This document shows positions 1 to 11,535 of a stretch of DNA of 64,000 bases, piece after piece. Source of the DNA: Mauremys mutica (taxonomy: Eukaryota > Chordata > Testudines > Geoemydidae); NCBI RefSeq assembly GCF_020497125.1, contig NC_059077.1, positions 32,129,340 to 32,193,339 on the forward strand. The letters are read 5' to 3'. The position numbers and the translations under genes are program-made. The first letter of the stretch is position 1. Each line of letters starts with the position of its first letter. The notes below the pieces were generated by a model. The model ran no database searches. It was not told the origin of the DNA and saw only the letters and a program-made list of their open reading frames with translations.

Positions 1-3000
1 ATATCCCTGTACTGGGAATGCTGGGAGCTGATGGTGAATCTGTAGTGACAAGAGCTCGGAGAGAACCAAGCTAGGCTACACTGACGCCATAGCCCTGACC
101 CAACACATGGCCTCAGTATCCCATCTCTCTGCTCAGGGCCTTCAAATGGAGCCCATCATTTCCCAGGGTGAGGAGGACAGCTGGTTCCCCTGACTACACC
201 CTCTGGATAGGGCACATACGAGCAGCCCATCCTCTCTGAGCTAAAAGCTAGTGTAGTCAGCCCTGGAGATGCACAGTTTTGAAGGCTCAGGATACAACAC
301 TGCTGCTGATGCATGATGTGGAGATTGCTCTAGTTTCACATAACAGAATTTATTTTCACTTTTTTCCTTTTAAAAACCACTTTTAAAATCATTTATTTTG
401 TGTATGTAATTTTCTAAATTAATTAGATTGGAAAAGCCAAAACTTAAAAGTTAAGAAATGACAGATTTACAGTTGCCTCTTTGTGCATTGACGTTATGAT
501 ACATATCTTTAATTACATGATCACACACTATTTTTTCCACAGGGCCACTATCATATTCACATTGGACTGATGGTTAAAGGAACAGAATTAAATTTGCACA
601 GGGAATCCGACATTTCTTAACATTCAAATGCTTAATATTACAACCAAAAATCGATCTTTTAACATAATTTTTGTAACACATGTAACTCACTCACTGTACC
701 ATAATGTTAGTATACAATTGCATGAACCATATCAAGTTCTGATTTACCTACATTTTTAATGTCAATTTTTAATATTTATTTGCTATCTACATGAATCTAA
801 TTACATGAAATGGTTTGTAGTATTTATTCCTTATTACTCCAGCCTTTGTATTTCAAAATTAAACTCTGCAAAAGTTCATACCACCAAAATCCTTGGCATG
901 TGATCTATAGAGAGTAGTCAATTGTTAAAGGTGAGGCACCTTTTTTTCCTCTCCTCTCCATAAACCTCAATAGGACAGCTTTGGACTTTAGGCTAAAGTT
1001 ATTCAGGACAGATCAACTAGTGTAAATGGGCATAGCTCCATTAACTACACTGATTTACATAAGGTGAGGACCGGGCTCATTTATTTTTGTCCCTCAATAA
1101 CTCTCTCATATTCCTTGTTGAGGAATTTTCTTGCTAACAAAGATAGTCCAAAATACAATGTTTATCCAGAACATTTAATGTCCAGTGCAAAATCAATATA
1201 GGTAAGAGGCCTCAACAATCAAACTTTTAGCTTATGGGTATGAGTAAGTCATTAAGAGTTTTGCATTACTAAGGTATGCAAAGCTAACTCGTTTCACTAA
1301 AAATAAAGTCAGAAAAAAGAGCAGGCAGCTGGTTTTCTAGCTATCGACACATTATCATATGAAAATCTGCACTTATTTTTCATTCATAAAACACCACTCA
1401 CTTGAAAGGAAAAGAATCAGACAAAAACAGAGGTCTTACAACATTAATTGCATGACTAACCAATGAAAAAAAAATCAAGAGCTGAAATGAAATTACGGAC
1501 ACATGTCAAAGACTGATAGCAAAAGATGTACCAGAAACAGAACAAACAACTTAGGGTTCAGAAAAATAAAAAAGGGATCCCAAACAGAACAGAAACAAAA
1601 ATAAAAAAATCAGAAAGAAAAACATGAAAGGAGAATAGAAACCAAAAACAAGTTGAGGCGTCCAATCAGGGAAAGGCAGGATGTTTTCCCTTCTTGATGC
1701 ACAATCACATTTCTGGGAAATGTGAATGCAATATACTGTGGCTGTCAGGGGAAAAGAATTCACAACATTTGTAGTACTTCATGTGGGGGTCCTCTAGGAG
1801 GTTCACTCAAACAAAGGTCTCTTCCCCATCTCACGTTAAAGCTCACCCTTTTCTATCACTTTGCGAATTTCTGATCATTAACAGTTTACTTCCAATCTTC
1901 CGAGAGCCCACTTCTTCATAGCTTACTCTTCAGCAACAGTGCACAAAGTAGCTGTACAGAAACTGATATAAGCTTTCCAGTAGCAAAACACTGTCAATGC
2001 TTCCCATTGATCACTAAGCCAAGAAGTGGCCCCAGAAAAATCAAACCACAGTCTGCTAAGAGCAGTGTGATCTAATTGCTAATCCTTTAGCCAACAGGCT
2101 ATGAAATGCTGAGGGCTTATTACATTTATTTCTTCAAGATTTTCATAGCTATCCCATGACATTGCTATGTGAACCATTTTGGGGAGTTACTGATATGGAT
2201 ATGACATGATAGTAGACAAATAGAATGGTACTCAAACTACTGAATGTTATGTTTAACAATCACATCATAAGTAAACAAATTTCCAGAGAAAATAAACTAT
2301 TAGCTTGTAAAATGGCATTAAGTAATCAATACGGTAAAGTCAGTCTACTAGTAAAGCTTGTCTCCCACACCTTAAATGAACCCTGCTAATTCACTTGCAT
2401 TCATTTATTCAAGCTTCTCTTAATTTCATATCCCTTCTATTATGTTGCAGGACTGTCATGGATGTTTTGAGTTTTATTTTAACAACTTTGTTTCTTTAAG
2501 TAAGCCCACAGTTGGTCCAACTCCACAAAACAAGGTTATTTTCTTCTGGAAGAAAAAGTGCATATGCGGAAATTCTGAAAACCATCCGGTGTAGTGCAGA
2601 GCTGTAAGGAAACATTTGACAAATTTTCTTGCCAGACACATGTACAAACATATCCTAGTAGATTGTTAAATTCTTCTGAGGTCAGTCATTGAAAAGAACT
2701 AAGTACAAATGGCAAGCACAAAATCCCCAAACAGAAATTAAATGGGTAAAAACAAAATTGCATAATAGTGTTCCAGATCAGGTACAATTATGTTACACCT
2801 TGGAAAAATGATTACTTTTCCAGGTAAAATGTTATATACCCGTATTAAATGTTTTTACTGTGTGCTTAACACTAATTACTAATCTTTCAGATTTAGAATG
2901 AATAGACAAGGAACCTGACTCTAGAAATAAGGTTATTTCACCTAAAACTGATTTACAGTAAATTCCTAATAGTTTATATCATGCAACAGTAGCTTGTTTT

Positions 3001-3529
3001 ATTGCATAAGTATGTTATGATTCAATCAACTTTAGGTTAATATCCAGGTAATGACTTGAACATTAAACTCTCTACCAGCAGAGGGGGACCTCTATTGTGA
3101 TTTCTTTCTTTGAAAACATTCAAAAGGCAGTCTTCCAAATCCATTACTGAATCTCTTATGCATTCTTATAAGACACACATATGGGACTAAGCAAGTACTC
3201 TTCCTTCTCACAAGTACCCCCAGAAATATAGTTAACAAGCATAAAGCTATACTGCTTGTTTGGTCTATGTTGATCTGATCACACTATGCATCTAAATTTC
3301 TGAAGCGATTAATGTGAAAAAAGTAACATTACTCTTGTTTAAAAGGAAATGTACTCAAATATTTTAAGTTTTGAGAGGGTTTTGAGCCATTATTTATAAT
3401 ACCCTGTTAGACATTTAGAAATTTCATTTCTCTACTAGAATCTCTGAAGATTTTTCTGGCACACAAACCATCATGTCTCTTCTTGGCTTACTTGGTCTAA
3501 GTCTTTAAAAGATTAAAGTCTCAATAGAA
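1..3529. other. AT-rich intron, little recognisable
   Basis: This is presumed ARL15 intron downstream of the exon. It is AT-rich with frequent stops in all frames, and the short open frames have no recognisable domain. Around 1010-1085 there is a stretch resembling a widespread decayed amniote repeat (gggcatagctccatt followed by cactgatttacat). I see no gene here. Confidence 0.6.
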
Positions 3530-3665
3530 CTGCAAGCTATTATCACTGTTTTACACATGGGTAGACAAGCACAGAAATTAAGTGACTTCTCCGTGGTTGT
3601 AAAGGAAGTCTCTAGCAAATGCAAGGAAAGAACCTGGTTCAGATCTGTGCTTCAGCTACAGTGTA
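3530..3665 (-). repeat. CORE/MIR-like SINE remnant
   Basis: The order ttattatcac, ttttacacatggg, agtgacttctccg and aacctggttcagat is that of an antisense MIR/CORE-SINE, whose sense strand reads ctcatctgtaaaatggg. The copy is old and decayed, with unclear ends. Confidence 0.5.
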
Positions 3666-4929
3666 TTTGTAATGACTTACCTAATAAGTGACACCATTAG
3701 TTTTAGGCCTTAATTTAACTCTCCCAGAAACTCGACCTCACCTCCTTTCCTGCAAATTTTATCAATTGCTGAATGAAGAAACTGAAGCTAAAAATTAACA
3801 TTCATAGTTACAAAAAATAACATTATGTTAGTCTACAAAGGGTGATTTTTTTCTATTAGTCAGTGACGGATTGAAGAGCTATGATCAAGAAAAAATCTCC
3901 TTAGACTAAGTAGCATTTTAAATTAAGTCAAATTTTGAGCTTAAAACTAAAATTTGCCTATATTGGGGAACTTTCAGCATTTGGTAGTCAAGCGATTAAA
4001 AAGGACTTTTTGTACAGCAGTATACACACGCAGTTTCTTATACACTAAACATAATTTAAATAGATTTCAGACTTAATATACTAAGGTGTCAACCAAAAAT
4101 AAAATAATTTTAGCTACAGCTATAAAAATGTTTGTTCATTCCTCTAGAAGTACAAATCAAGAAGCTTGGGCATAACATGCTCCCTTCAGGAAACACACCT
4201 TCCATAGTTTCTCATATTCTGCAATATTTGAAGTTTACAAGTGGTCTTAAGGAACAGCCCCAATGCCTTATGGTGACAAACGCATGGATCACCGTGACAA
4301 GATTAAAATCGGGAGCAGGGGAAGGGGGGAGAGAGAATGGACAAAAATATTTTGGCTACATTTGGCATCTCCAGATTTGAATGTTTAACCATGTGTCTCT
4401 AATGTGCTCTTCATAGTTTTATTTAAGGACAAAAATAAAGGCTACTTTAAGAGCTGATAGCTGACATGGTATTGAAAGCTTTAGCAGAGCTGCCCTTCAA
4501 AATCCTGGATGGATTATAAAGTCATTTTCAGGGGCCAAAAAGAATTTCAACAGAAAAGCAGGTTCCTGCACTGGGTTTTATTTTCTAAAACTTCAGGATT
4601 TTGAAGAGCAGCTTTGCTAGAGGTTTCAATACTATGTCAGCTCTCAGCTCCTAAGGTGGCCCTTTATTTTGTATTTAAAGAAATTAGTCACCATATGATG
4701 CATGTTTACCAAAAGCACTTCGATTTTCTTAAAACAAATTACAATTGTTCTTAAACCTCTCTTTCTTGGGGCCATGGGTATTTGAAATAGAGTTTTGAGG
4801 AACATCACCACAGGTGAGTCTGTGGGCCTTTGACAAACATTATTCAATTTTGACAATTTCATATAACAACCAGCATATGGACCGCCCTTTTTGGGGCCAA
4901 TATGAAAGTACAGCCTTGTTAGTTTCTGC
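3666..4929. other. Intron, nothing recognised
   Basis: AT-rich sequence. The open frames at 4132-4380 (+) and 4644-4862 (-) show no domain and no splice context. I see nothing else here. Confidence 0.55.
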
Positions 4930-4937
4930 TTTTAGCA

Positions 4938-5146
4938 CAGGGGTTTTCAGGCTTTTGTACTGATGCTTTTGTACTATGCTTTCACATAGCAAGCCTCTGA
5001 GTGTGACCCCCGCTTATACATTAAAAACACTTTTTTATATATTTAGCAAAGCGGGGTTTGGGGTGGAGGCTGATAGCTCACGACCCCCCATGTTATAACC
5101 TCACGACCCCCTGAGGGGTCCCCAACCCCCAGTCTGAGAACCCCTG
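4938..5146. mobile_element. hAT-type MITE with 8-bp target duplication
   Basis: A 209-bp insertion. It starts caggggttttcag and ends ctgagaacccctg, inverted repeats with one mismatch. It is flanked by identical 8-bp copies of ttttagca at 4930-4937 and 5147-5154. Short TIRs with an 8-bp duplication indicate a non-autonomous hAT element. The interior holds the opposed motifs tgacccccgc and cacgaccccc typical of this common reptile MITE. There is no coding sequence. Confidence 0.88.
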
Positions 5147-5154
5147 TTTTAGCA

Positions 5155-8100
5155 CCTGTCTCATCATGTAAAGGTTTAGTATGTCCCTGGGAATACTCAA
5201 TCTGCCTATATTTGTCGTTTCATGAAAGAAAAAAGATACAAAATTAGAATTCCTTTAACAGAGTTTAGCTTTTTTTTTTTTTTTTTGCTCTCAATGCACC
5301 CCCCTCGATTTAAGGTAAAAGGACTACAAAGATGAGTCAGAGAATTCGTGTTTCACATGAAGAGCTACCTCTTCTAGATGGAGGAGGCACACCACAATCT
5401 CAGAGATGACTTCCTAAAAGACTAAAGGACAAATATTTAGGTATAATGTGAAAATAAAATGATTCAATTTCCTGCCACCCTGAAATACAGAAAAGTTGAT
5501 ATGCCCTGACAAAGCCCCATAGTATTATAAACTCTCTGGTTCCTAGGGCCTGTTTGCCTCAATAAATATAAAGTACAGGCAACTCTGGGTTCTTTGAAAG
5601 CTTCTGGTGTTTGATGTTGTTTCATGATTGGTATAGATTATTATTATATTATATTTAAGGTGATATTGAAAGTTTACATATGGAATGTTACTATGTGAAC
5701 CTCTAAAGCTTAAGGACTGCAAACTGAGCAGGGTTTTGCATGATTACTTGTGACATTTTTACCCCTTCTCTTTTGCAGAGGGTGGATGATCCCACCAAAT
5801 GGCCTCAAGAGTTTATAGATTCCTAGAACTCACATTAAAGCAGAGAAAGATGCTAATAAGCAGCTCAGAGACTACCAGATCTGCCTCTGCAGGAAGGCTC
5901 TTTCAGTGGAAGGTTGTTCAGTGGAAACTATAGTTCCTTTCCCCCACCCCTTTTATCAGCCAGAAATGGAGTTGTCAGAACAGGTATAATGGTTGTAGTG
6001 ATGACACAATCTTCTTATCAGTCCCAGCAACAAAAACCACAAAGAAGGAAACATTTTTCAATTTCTTTGAGCATTACAGAGTAGTCATCTAGCTGAACTC
6101 CTAAGATGCAACGGTGACTGATGATCCAAACCCGATTGTCCTACTCTCGTCCGTCTCTATTGAAGGGGCAGGCAGATACATTGTCCAGAGTGCAGCCAGC
6201 TGAAAAAGTGTTGAACTTGTGGAATCCTGTGGTGTTTGGTAGGACTTCTGGCAGAGTTTTCCTGGCTTTCTATAGGACTACATAGGCTTCTTGCAGAGCA
6301 CTTTGTGGAGCCCATGCTGCAAATTCCTTTAATACATGCCATACTTTTGAGCAACAGTACTTTATACCAAGTCTAACAAATCTCATTTAAACTTGACTCC
6401 TAAAGATCACAGAATTCTGTACTGAAAACAGAACAAGCAATTAGGATCCCCTCTCGTGGGCATTGGAAAACTTTGATTCATGTTTAAAGCTTTCCTTTTG
6501 AGTTCACTAGAAGTATAGTACTTAACAGACTAGACAGTACAACTTCTCCACTAAACACTAAAAAACAATCTGAAATTCCCCATTCAGCAGCAACACAAAT
6601 ATGCAAACGATGCCACTATGCAGACTAGCGTAATCGCTTTTTGCCTATTAATGAAACCTTAAAGAAACTTTGTAAGCCAGTCAGTACTACATAAATGCTA
6701 ATAGATCAAGGTCTGAACAAGAAGTATACTATATATTTTTCACATGTATAAACCCAACTTGGAAAATGAATAATATATATCAAGAATATAAAAGAACAGC
6801 GTAACAAGCAATACTTCTATAAAAACAGATGTTTCAAATTAAAATAATCTTGAGAATTATGGACCATTTAAACTCAAGGAGGCTGCAGAGGGACCAATGA
6901 CAATATTTAACTTTGTAAATTTAACACTTATGTATTGACATTTCACATGCTCAAAAATCCATTGCATGGGAATATTACATCTGCATGTAGTTAATACTAT
7001 ACAACAATTACATGGATTAAATGGACTGTCAACCTGAAATCCAGCAAATTAAAACAAACAAGATAAAAACAGATTCAGATATTACACCTTCCCTGAAGTC
7101 CCCAGGCCACTTTTTGTGGGTTTAAAACAAAATTATTCTTCTCTCCCCATTTTACTGTGAAAGAGCCACAAAAACTGAGAATATTAAGTCCATACCTTAG
7201 CCAACACCCATTAAAGTCAATGGAAAAACTGCCACTGATTTCTATAGGCTTTGGGTTAGGCCCTTTATGGGGCGATAATGAAACTGACGATACATAAAAT
7301 GTCATCAGATGAACAAAATGAACAACAGGGTAAGTAAATGTATTTGTATTGGGGGGGGAGGGATGTTCTTTGTGTCACTGAGCAGAAGACATTTTGAAAG
7401 TATCTTCTCATTTGCGTTATCTATATATTAAATAATGGAGGGATTCCGCATCAATATCTCATACATTGTGACTGTTGGATTTATTTCCAAATGATACAAC
7501 AAAGAACAAAAACCCACTGAAGAAACCAAACTAACATCAGACTAGTCTGCAAGTCTTTCCTAAAAGTTTCTAAAAGCCTAAGAATTAAACTAGCATCATC
7601 CACATTGCTATAGTTAAATTTACAGTAATATTTCAATGCAGATATAACTCTGCAGTGAAAACTGCATCAATTTAGAGACCGACGTACAAATTCTAAGTCT
7701 AGAAACAAATTTTTAAAGTTAATTTATAGAAAGGTATTTAAAAATCAAGATGTATTTTCAGTACAACCAGTGGAAAATATTTAACAAATATTGTGATTCA
7801 TTGACCAATTGACTTGATAGTTTTTGCAGCATTTGACCAGTTCTGTAGGTGGCAGAATATTACATATTGAATTATCTGATGAATGTGTTATTTGAATAAT
7901 GTATATGCCTCAAAAATTTTAGGTCTGTTCAGACAGCTCTAATTTTCAGTTAGGCTGAATATAAACATACTCCCAAACAGAACCATTTTTACCCACTGGC
8001 TAAAATAAATTAATTTAAAAATTGAATTTTTCCAACATAAAAACAGAGATGATTGACAGTATTGTCAATGCAGTGCTGTGCTTACAAGTACCTCCATAAG

Positions 8101-8200
8101 CCAAGCCATGGTGCTTTGAAGACCGTTTGTCAAGTTCCAGTCAATTCAAAAGCACTGTGATGTTAAGTGAAATGGCTATACCTGGAAACACAGTAAAAAT
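5155..8200. other. Intron, no gene seen
   Basis: AT-rich sequence with a poly-T run near 5271-5286 and a poly-G run near 7350. At 7196-7275 there is a decayed repeat-like stretch (cccattaaagtcaatgg, gggttaggccc). Frames at 6157-6354 and 7075-7305 look random. Confidence 0.55.
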
Positions 8201-8204
8201 AAAA

Positions 8205-8457
8205 GATTGTCCCATGGTTAGGGCACTACCCTGGAATTTGGGATCCCAGTGTTCAATTCCCTGCTCTAAAACAGTTTGCCCGTAAGATTGTAGGCAAATC
8301 TCTTAGACCCAGATTTTTAAAAGGTATTTAGGAATTTAACCCCCATTGATTTCAATCTGTCCCCTAGTTTCTGAGTGCCTCAATTCCCTATCTGTAAAAT
8401 GGGGATAAGACGACTTCCTTACATTACAGGGAGTTGTGAGGATAAATACATTAAGAT
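8205..8457 (+). mobile_element. tRNA-derived CORE/MIR-like SINE, left part
   Basis: The head (ccatggttagggcacta, then gttcaattcc resembling an RNA polymerase III B box) is tRNA-derived. It is followed by the CORE region and the diagnostic ctgtaaaatggggata, then ttgtgaggataaatac. The SINE stops at the start of a CR1 element. Its tail resumes after that element, so the CR1 inserted into this older SINE. Confidence 0.75.
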
Positions 8458-9335
8458 TAGATTCATAGACTTTAAGGCCAGAAGGGACCATCATGATCAT
8501 CTAGTCTGACCTCCTGCACATTGCAGGCCACAGAATATTACCCACCCACTCCTGTAATAGACCCAAAACCTCTGGCTGAGTTACTGAAGTCCTCAAATCA
8601 TGATTTAAAAAAAGACTTCAAGTGACAAAGAATCCACTATATACACTAGTTCAGTGGTAGGCAACCTATGGCACACGTGCCGAAGACGGCACGCGAGCTG
8701 ATTTTCAGTGGCACTCGCACTGCCCGGATCCTGGGGGGCTCTACATTTTAATTTAATTTTAAATGAAGCTTCTTAAACATTTAAAAAACCTTATTTACTT
8801 TACATACAACAATAGTTTAGTTATATATTATAGACTTATAGAAAGAGACCTTCTAAAAACGTTAAAATGTACGACTGGCATGCAAAACCTTAAATTAGAG
8901 TGAATAAATGAAGACTCGGCACACCTCTTCTGAAAGGTTGCTGAGCCATACACTAGTTTAAAATGGCACATGACATGATGCAGAGAAAGACAAACCCCCC
9001 AGGGTCTCTGCCAATCTGACCGAGGGGAAAAATTCCTTCCCAACCCCAAATATTGTGATCAGTTAGACCCTGAGCCAGACACCCACCAGTCAAACACCTA
9101 GGAAAGAATTCTCTGTAGTAATTCAAAGCCCTCCTCATCTAGTGTCTCATCGGGGCTGTTGGAAATATTTGCTGCTAGCAGTTGCAGATCAACTACATGC
9201 CATTGTAGGCAGTCTGATCATATCATCCCCTTCATAAACTTATCAAGCTCAATCTTGAAGCCAGTTAGGTTTTTTGCCATCACTGTTCCCCCTTGGAAGG
9301 CTGTTCCAGAAATTCATTTCTCTGATGGCTAGAAC
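8458..9335 (-). mobile_element. CR1 LINE 3' fragment, split by a hAT MITE
   Basis: In plus orientation it reads as antisense CR1: gattcatagactttaaggcc, agaagggaccatcatgatc, tctagtctgacctcctgca, with conserved blocks continuing to tttctctgatggctagaac. It is interrupted at 8652-8950 by a hAT MITE. It sits between the two parts of a SINE. The sequences at its ends (acattaagat and acattatgag) look like a weak target duplication. No intact ORF2 remains. Confidence 0.85.
8652..8950. mobile_element. hAT-type MITE nested in CR1
   Basis: A 299-bp insertion flanked by identical 8-bp copies of cactagtt at 8644-8651 and 8951-8958. It begins cagtggtaggcaacc and ends ggttgctgagccata, imperfect inverted termini. 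The interior carries the motif ggcacacgtgccgaag, typical of a common reptile hAT MITE. No coding capacity. It is the youngest of three nested insertions here. Confidence 0.87.
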
Positions 9336-9402
9336 ACATTATGAGACACTCAAATGCTACAGTAATGGGGGCCATATAAACACCTAAGATAGACAGATGA
9401 TA
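9336..9402 (+). mobile_element. CORE/MIR-like SINE, right part
   Basis: This is the tail of the SINE at 8205-8457: gacactcaaatgctacag, then atgggggccatataaac and acctaagatagacaga. It was separated from its head by the CR1 insertion. Confidence 0.7.
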
Positions 9403-9519
9403 CAGTAGTGAAACAGCTGGATCTTCCAGTGCCCTTATTTGGAATCTACAGAAACTCCGCCCCATTACCTAATGCCCCAAGTACTTCTCTCCATAAGCCA
9501 ACATGAAATGACATTCTGC

Positions 9520-9522
<3 letters not shown>

Positions 9523-9552
<30 letters not shown>
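9523..9552 (+). repeat. (CA)n microsatellite with nearby C tract
   Basis: An uninterrupted CA dinucleotide array of about 15 units, followed by a C-rich tract near 9581-9592. The apparent 97-residue frame across it is low-complexity and not a gene. Confidence 0.9.
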
Positions 9553-9556
<4 letters not shown>

Positions 9557-9904
9557 CCCTAAAGATTCCAGTACAATCCCTCCCCCCCCCCCACAAAAAT
9601 ATACTGAAAAACAGACTTCTTAATGCATCCTCAGGACTAAGAAAAATGTCAATTGGAACACATGCAATATTGCCTCAACAAAGCAAGCAAAAGACAAAGG
9701 TTGAATTTGAAATTGCCTTGCTTTTGTCTTAGTCACAACTGGTTTGTTATTTTTTATGCAGCGTTTTGATAGTAAAATTGCACTGTTATGAACACTAAAG
9801 GTAGGACAACTGAGCAGAGAGGGGAGCAGAGTAATAAAAACAAGGATGAGTCTTCACTTTTCCAGAGAAGTACATAACTATTCTGAAACATTTTTTCTCA
9901 AAGG

Positions 9905-10060
9905 ACTAGAATTGTAGTCTCAGTTCTGTTATCGGTCTGTTGCATGACCTTAGGCAAGTCACGGCACCGCTCTGTGCCTCTGTTTCCCCTCCCTCTCTTT
10001 GTTTAGACTGTTTAGAGTTGTTTAGAGTTCTGCAGCACCGTCTTGGGGACTGTCTTTTAC
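9905..10060 (+). repeat. CORE/MIR-like SINE fragment
   Basis: The stretch gaccttaggcaagtcac followed by ctctgtgcctctgtttccc is the conserved central part of a MIR/CORE SINE in sense orientation. The end breaks into a tgtttagagt duplication. The head is decayed. Confidence 0.6.
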
Positions 10061-10492
10061 AGTATGTCTATATTGCAATTAAAAACCCTCAGCTGTCCTG
10101 TTCCAGCTGACTCGGGCTCATGCTAAGGGGCAGTTTAATTGCCAAGATGACATTTAGGCTCGGGCTGAAGCCCAGGCTCTAGAACCCTGCTAAGGGACCC
10201 CTAGCCCAAGCCTCTGTCGCAGATGTCTAATTGCAGAGAAGACAAACCCTCAGTGTGCGTTTGTGCATCTCCTCACACAATGAGGCCTCAGTCACCGGCT
10301 TTATGTCAGCAGAAGATGCTCTCCCACCGATATTACTCCATCTCTGTGAGAGACGGAAGTTATTATGCTGACAGGAGAAAGCTCTCCATCGGCATAGAGC
10401 ATCTTCACCTGATGCACTACAGCGGCGCAGCTGTATCAGTGCAGCTGTGCCGATGTAGCACTTCTAGTGTAGACCTGCCCATAGACAAAGAG
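10061..10492. mobile_element. Non-autonomous DNA transposon fragments
   Basis: Two adjacent MITE-like pieces. The first (about 10061-10235) starts near tatgtctatattgcaatta and contains ccagctgactcgggctca and agcccaggctctagaac, a hairpin-rich reptile MITE type. The second (about 10270-10492) carries paired motifs (tatgtcagcagaagatgc, gctgacaggagaaagctc) and ends in tagtgtagacctgccc, typical of a different MITE. Ends are incomplete and no target duplications were found. Confidence 0.5.
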
Positions 10493-10714
10493 GGGTGACA
10501 GATTGTTGTAATAAGACAGAAATCCAATGTCTTTATTAAGACCATAATTTTTAGTGTCTAATGGCTATGAATTTCAGTTCCATGACTCACCTTTTGAACG
10601 TGTTGTGCTTGTTTCCTTTGAAGACAAAGACTGAGAAGTCACATATGGAGCGATCCTTTCTGAAAAGTGTTCACCTTTGGGTGTTTTTGTCTTATTTTTC
10701 TGTGAGTTCATTCA

Positions 10715-11060
10715 TGAGGGTAGTGATTGTCTGGAACCCCCTCTCCACACTCATCATCAGAAGCAAGCTCCCCACAAACCAGGACCCACCAACTCAAAGC
10801 AGCACCAGACCCTGCCATCATAACAGATGCAAAACCTGCAGACATACCTCCACTACTACAATGATCAATACCTCCCACAACACACCTTTCAAGATCCATG
10901 GGATCTACACATTCCTATCACATGTGGTACCTTATCCAGTACATTAAACATCCCAATAACTATCAAACTAACAAACATTATCTAATTCACCCACACAGGG
11001 AAGCAAGACAAGCATACTGGACAACAGAACAATTTCAAAAAGAAGAACTGAACAAGTAAA
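10715..11060 (+). pseudogene. Penelope-like element linker remnant
   Basis: The frame running to 10947 contains a Cys-rich PCHHNRCKTCRHTS segment followed by Thr/Asn-rich residues and FKIHGIYTF. The spacing C-x4-C-x2-C matches the zinc-like linker between RT and GIY-YIG endonuclease in Penelope-like elements; compare PCNKARCHLC in the better copy near 62.8 kb. The frame then breaks. Sequence to about 11060 (agacaagcatactggacaac) still looks derived from the element, but the GIY-YIG core is missing. It represents a different, older Penelope subfamily than the copy at 62.2-63.7 kb. Confidence 0.6.
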
Positions 11061-11429
11061 TTTACAGAAGTATTTTAGATACATTTTACATTCATTGTAA
11101 TCCAGATCAGCAGCAGACGTTATTGGTTTATCAATAACTATACTGTTTATACAAACATATTAGATACAGTGCTCCCAGTTTCGAAAATTTTCATATGGAA
11201 AATGACTCCATTTCTGTTTGTGTCTACCATAACCGATATGGCTATATTCAGAAAACATGACTCCAGTATGTGCAAAGAGGCATTTGCCTTGATTTAGGAA
11301 AGGCAGCATTACCCACTTATCTTATGATTAGTACCACCTATTTTCCAAATATCACTGGCTGTCTCTGGCATTTCTGACATAGCTTATACTACTGCCACTT
11401 TTAATCACTGCACCTTACTTTGCATCCAG

Positions 11430-11524
11430 AAGCAGCAAAGAATCCTGTGGCACCTTATAGACTAACAGACATTTTGCAGCATGAGCTTTCGTGGGTGAAT
11501 ACCCACTTCTTCGGATGCAAGAGT
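11430..11524 (-). mobile_element. Short Penelope-like terminal insertion with target duplication
   Basis: A 95-bp insertion flanked by 11-bp direct repeats tttgcatccag at 11419-11429 and 11525-11535. The interior has tcctgtggcaccttatagac, catgagctttcgtgggtg and cccacttcttcggatgca, the same terminal region as the Penelope-like copies at 46.2 and 62.2 kb. It is a severely 5'-truncated copy; orientation is by analogy with those copies. Confidence 0.8.
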
Positions 11525-11535
11525 TTTGCATCCAG

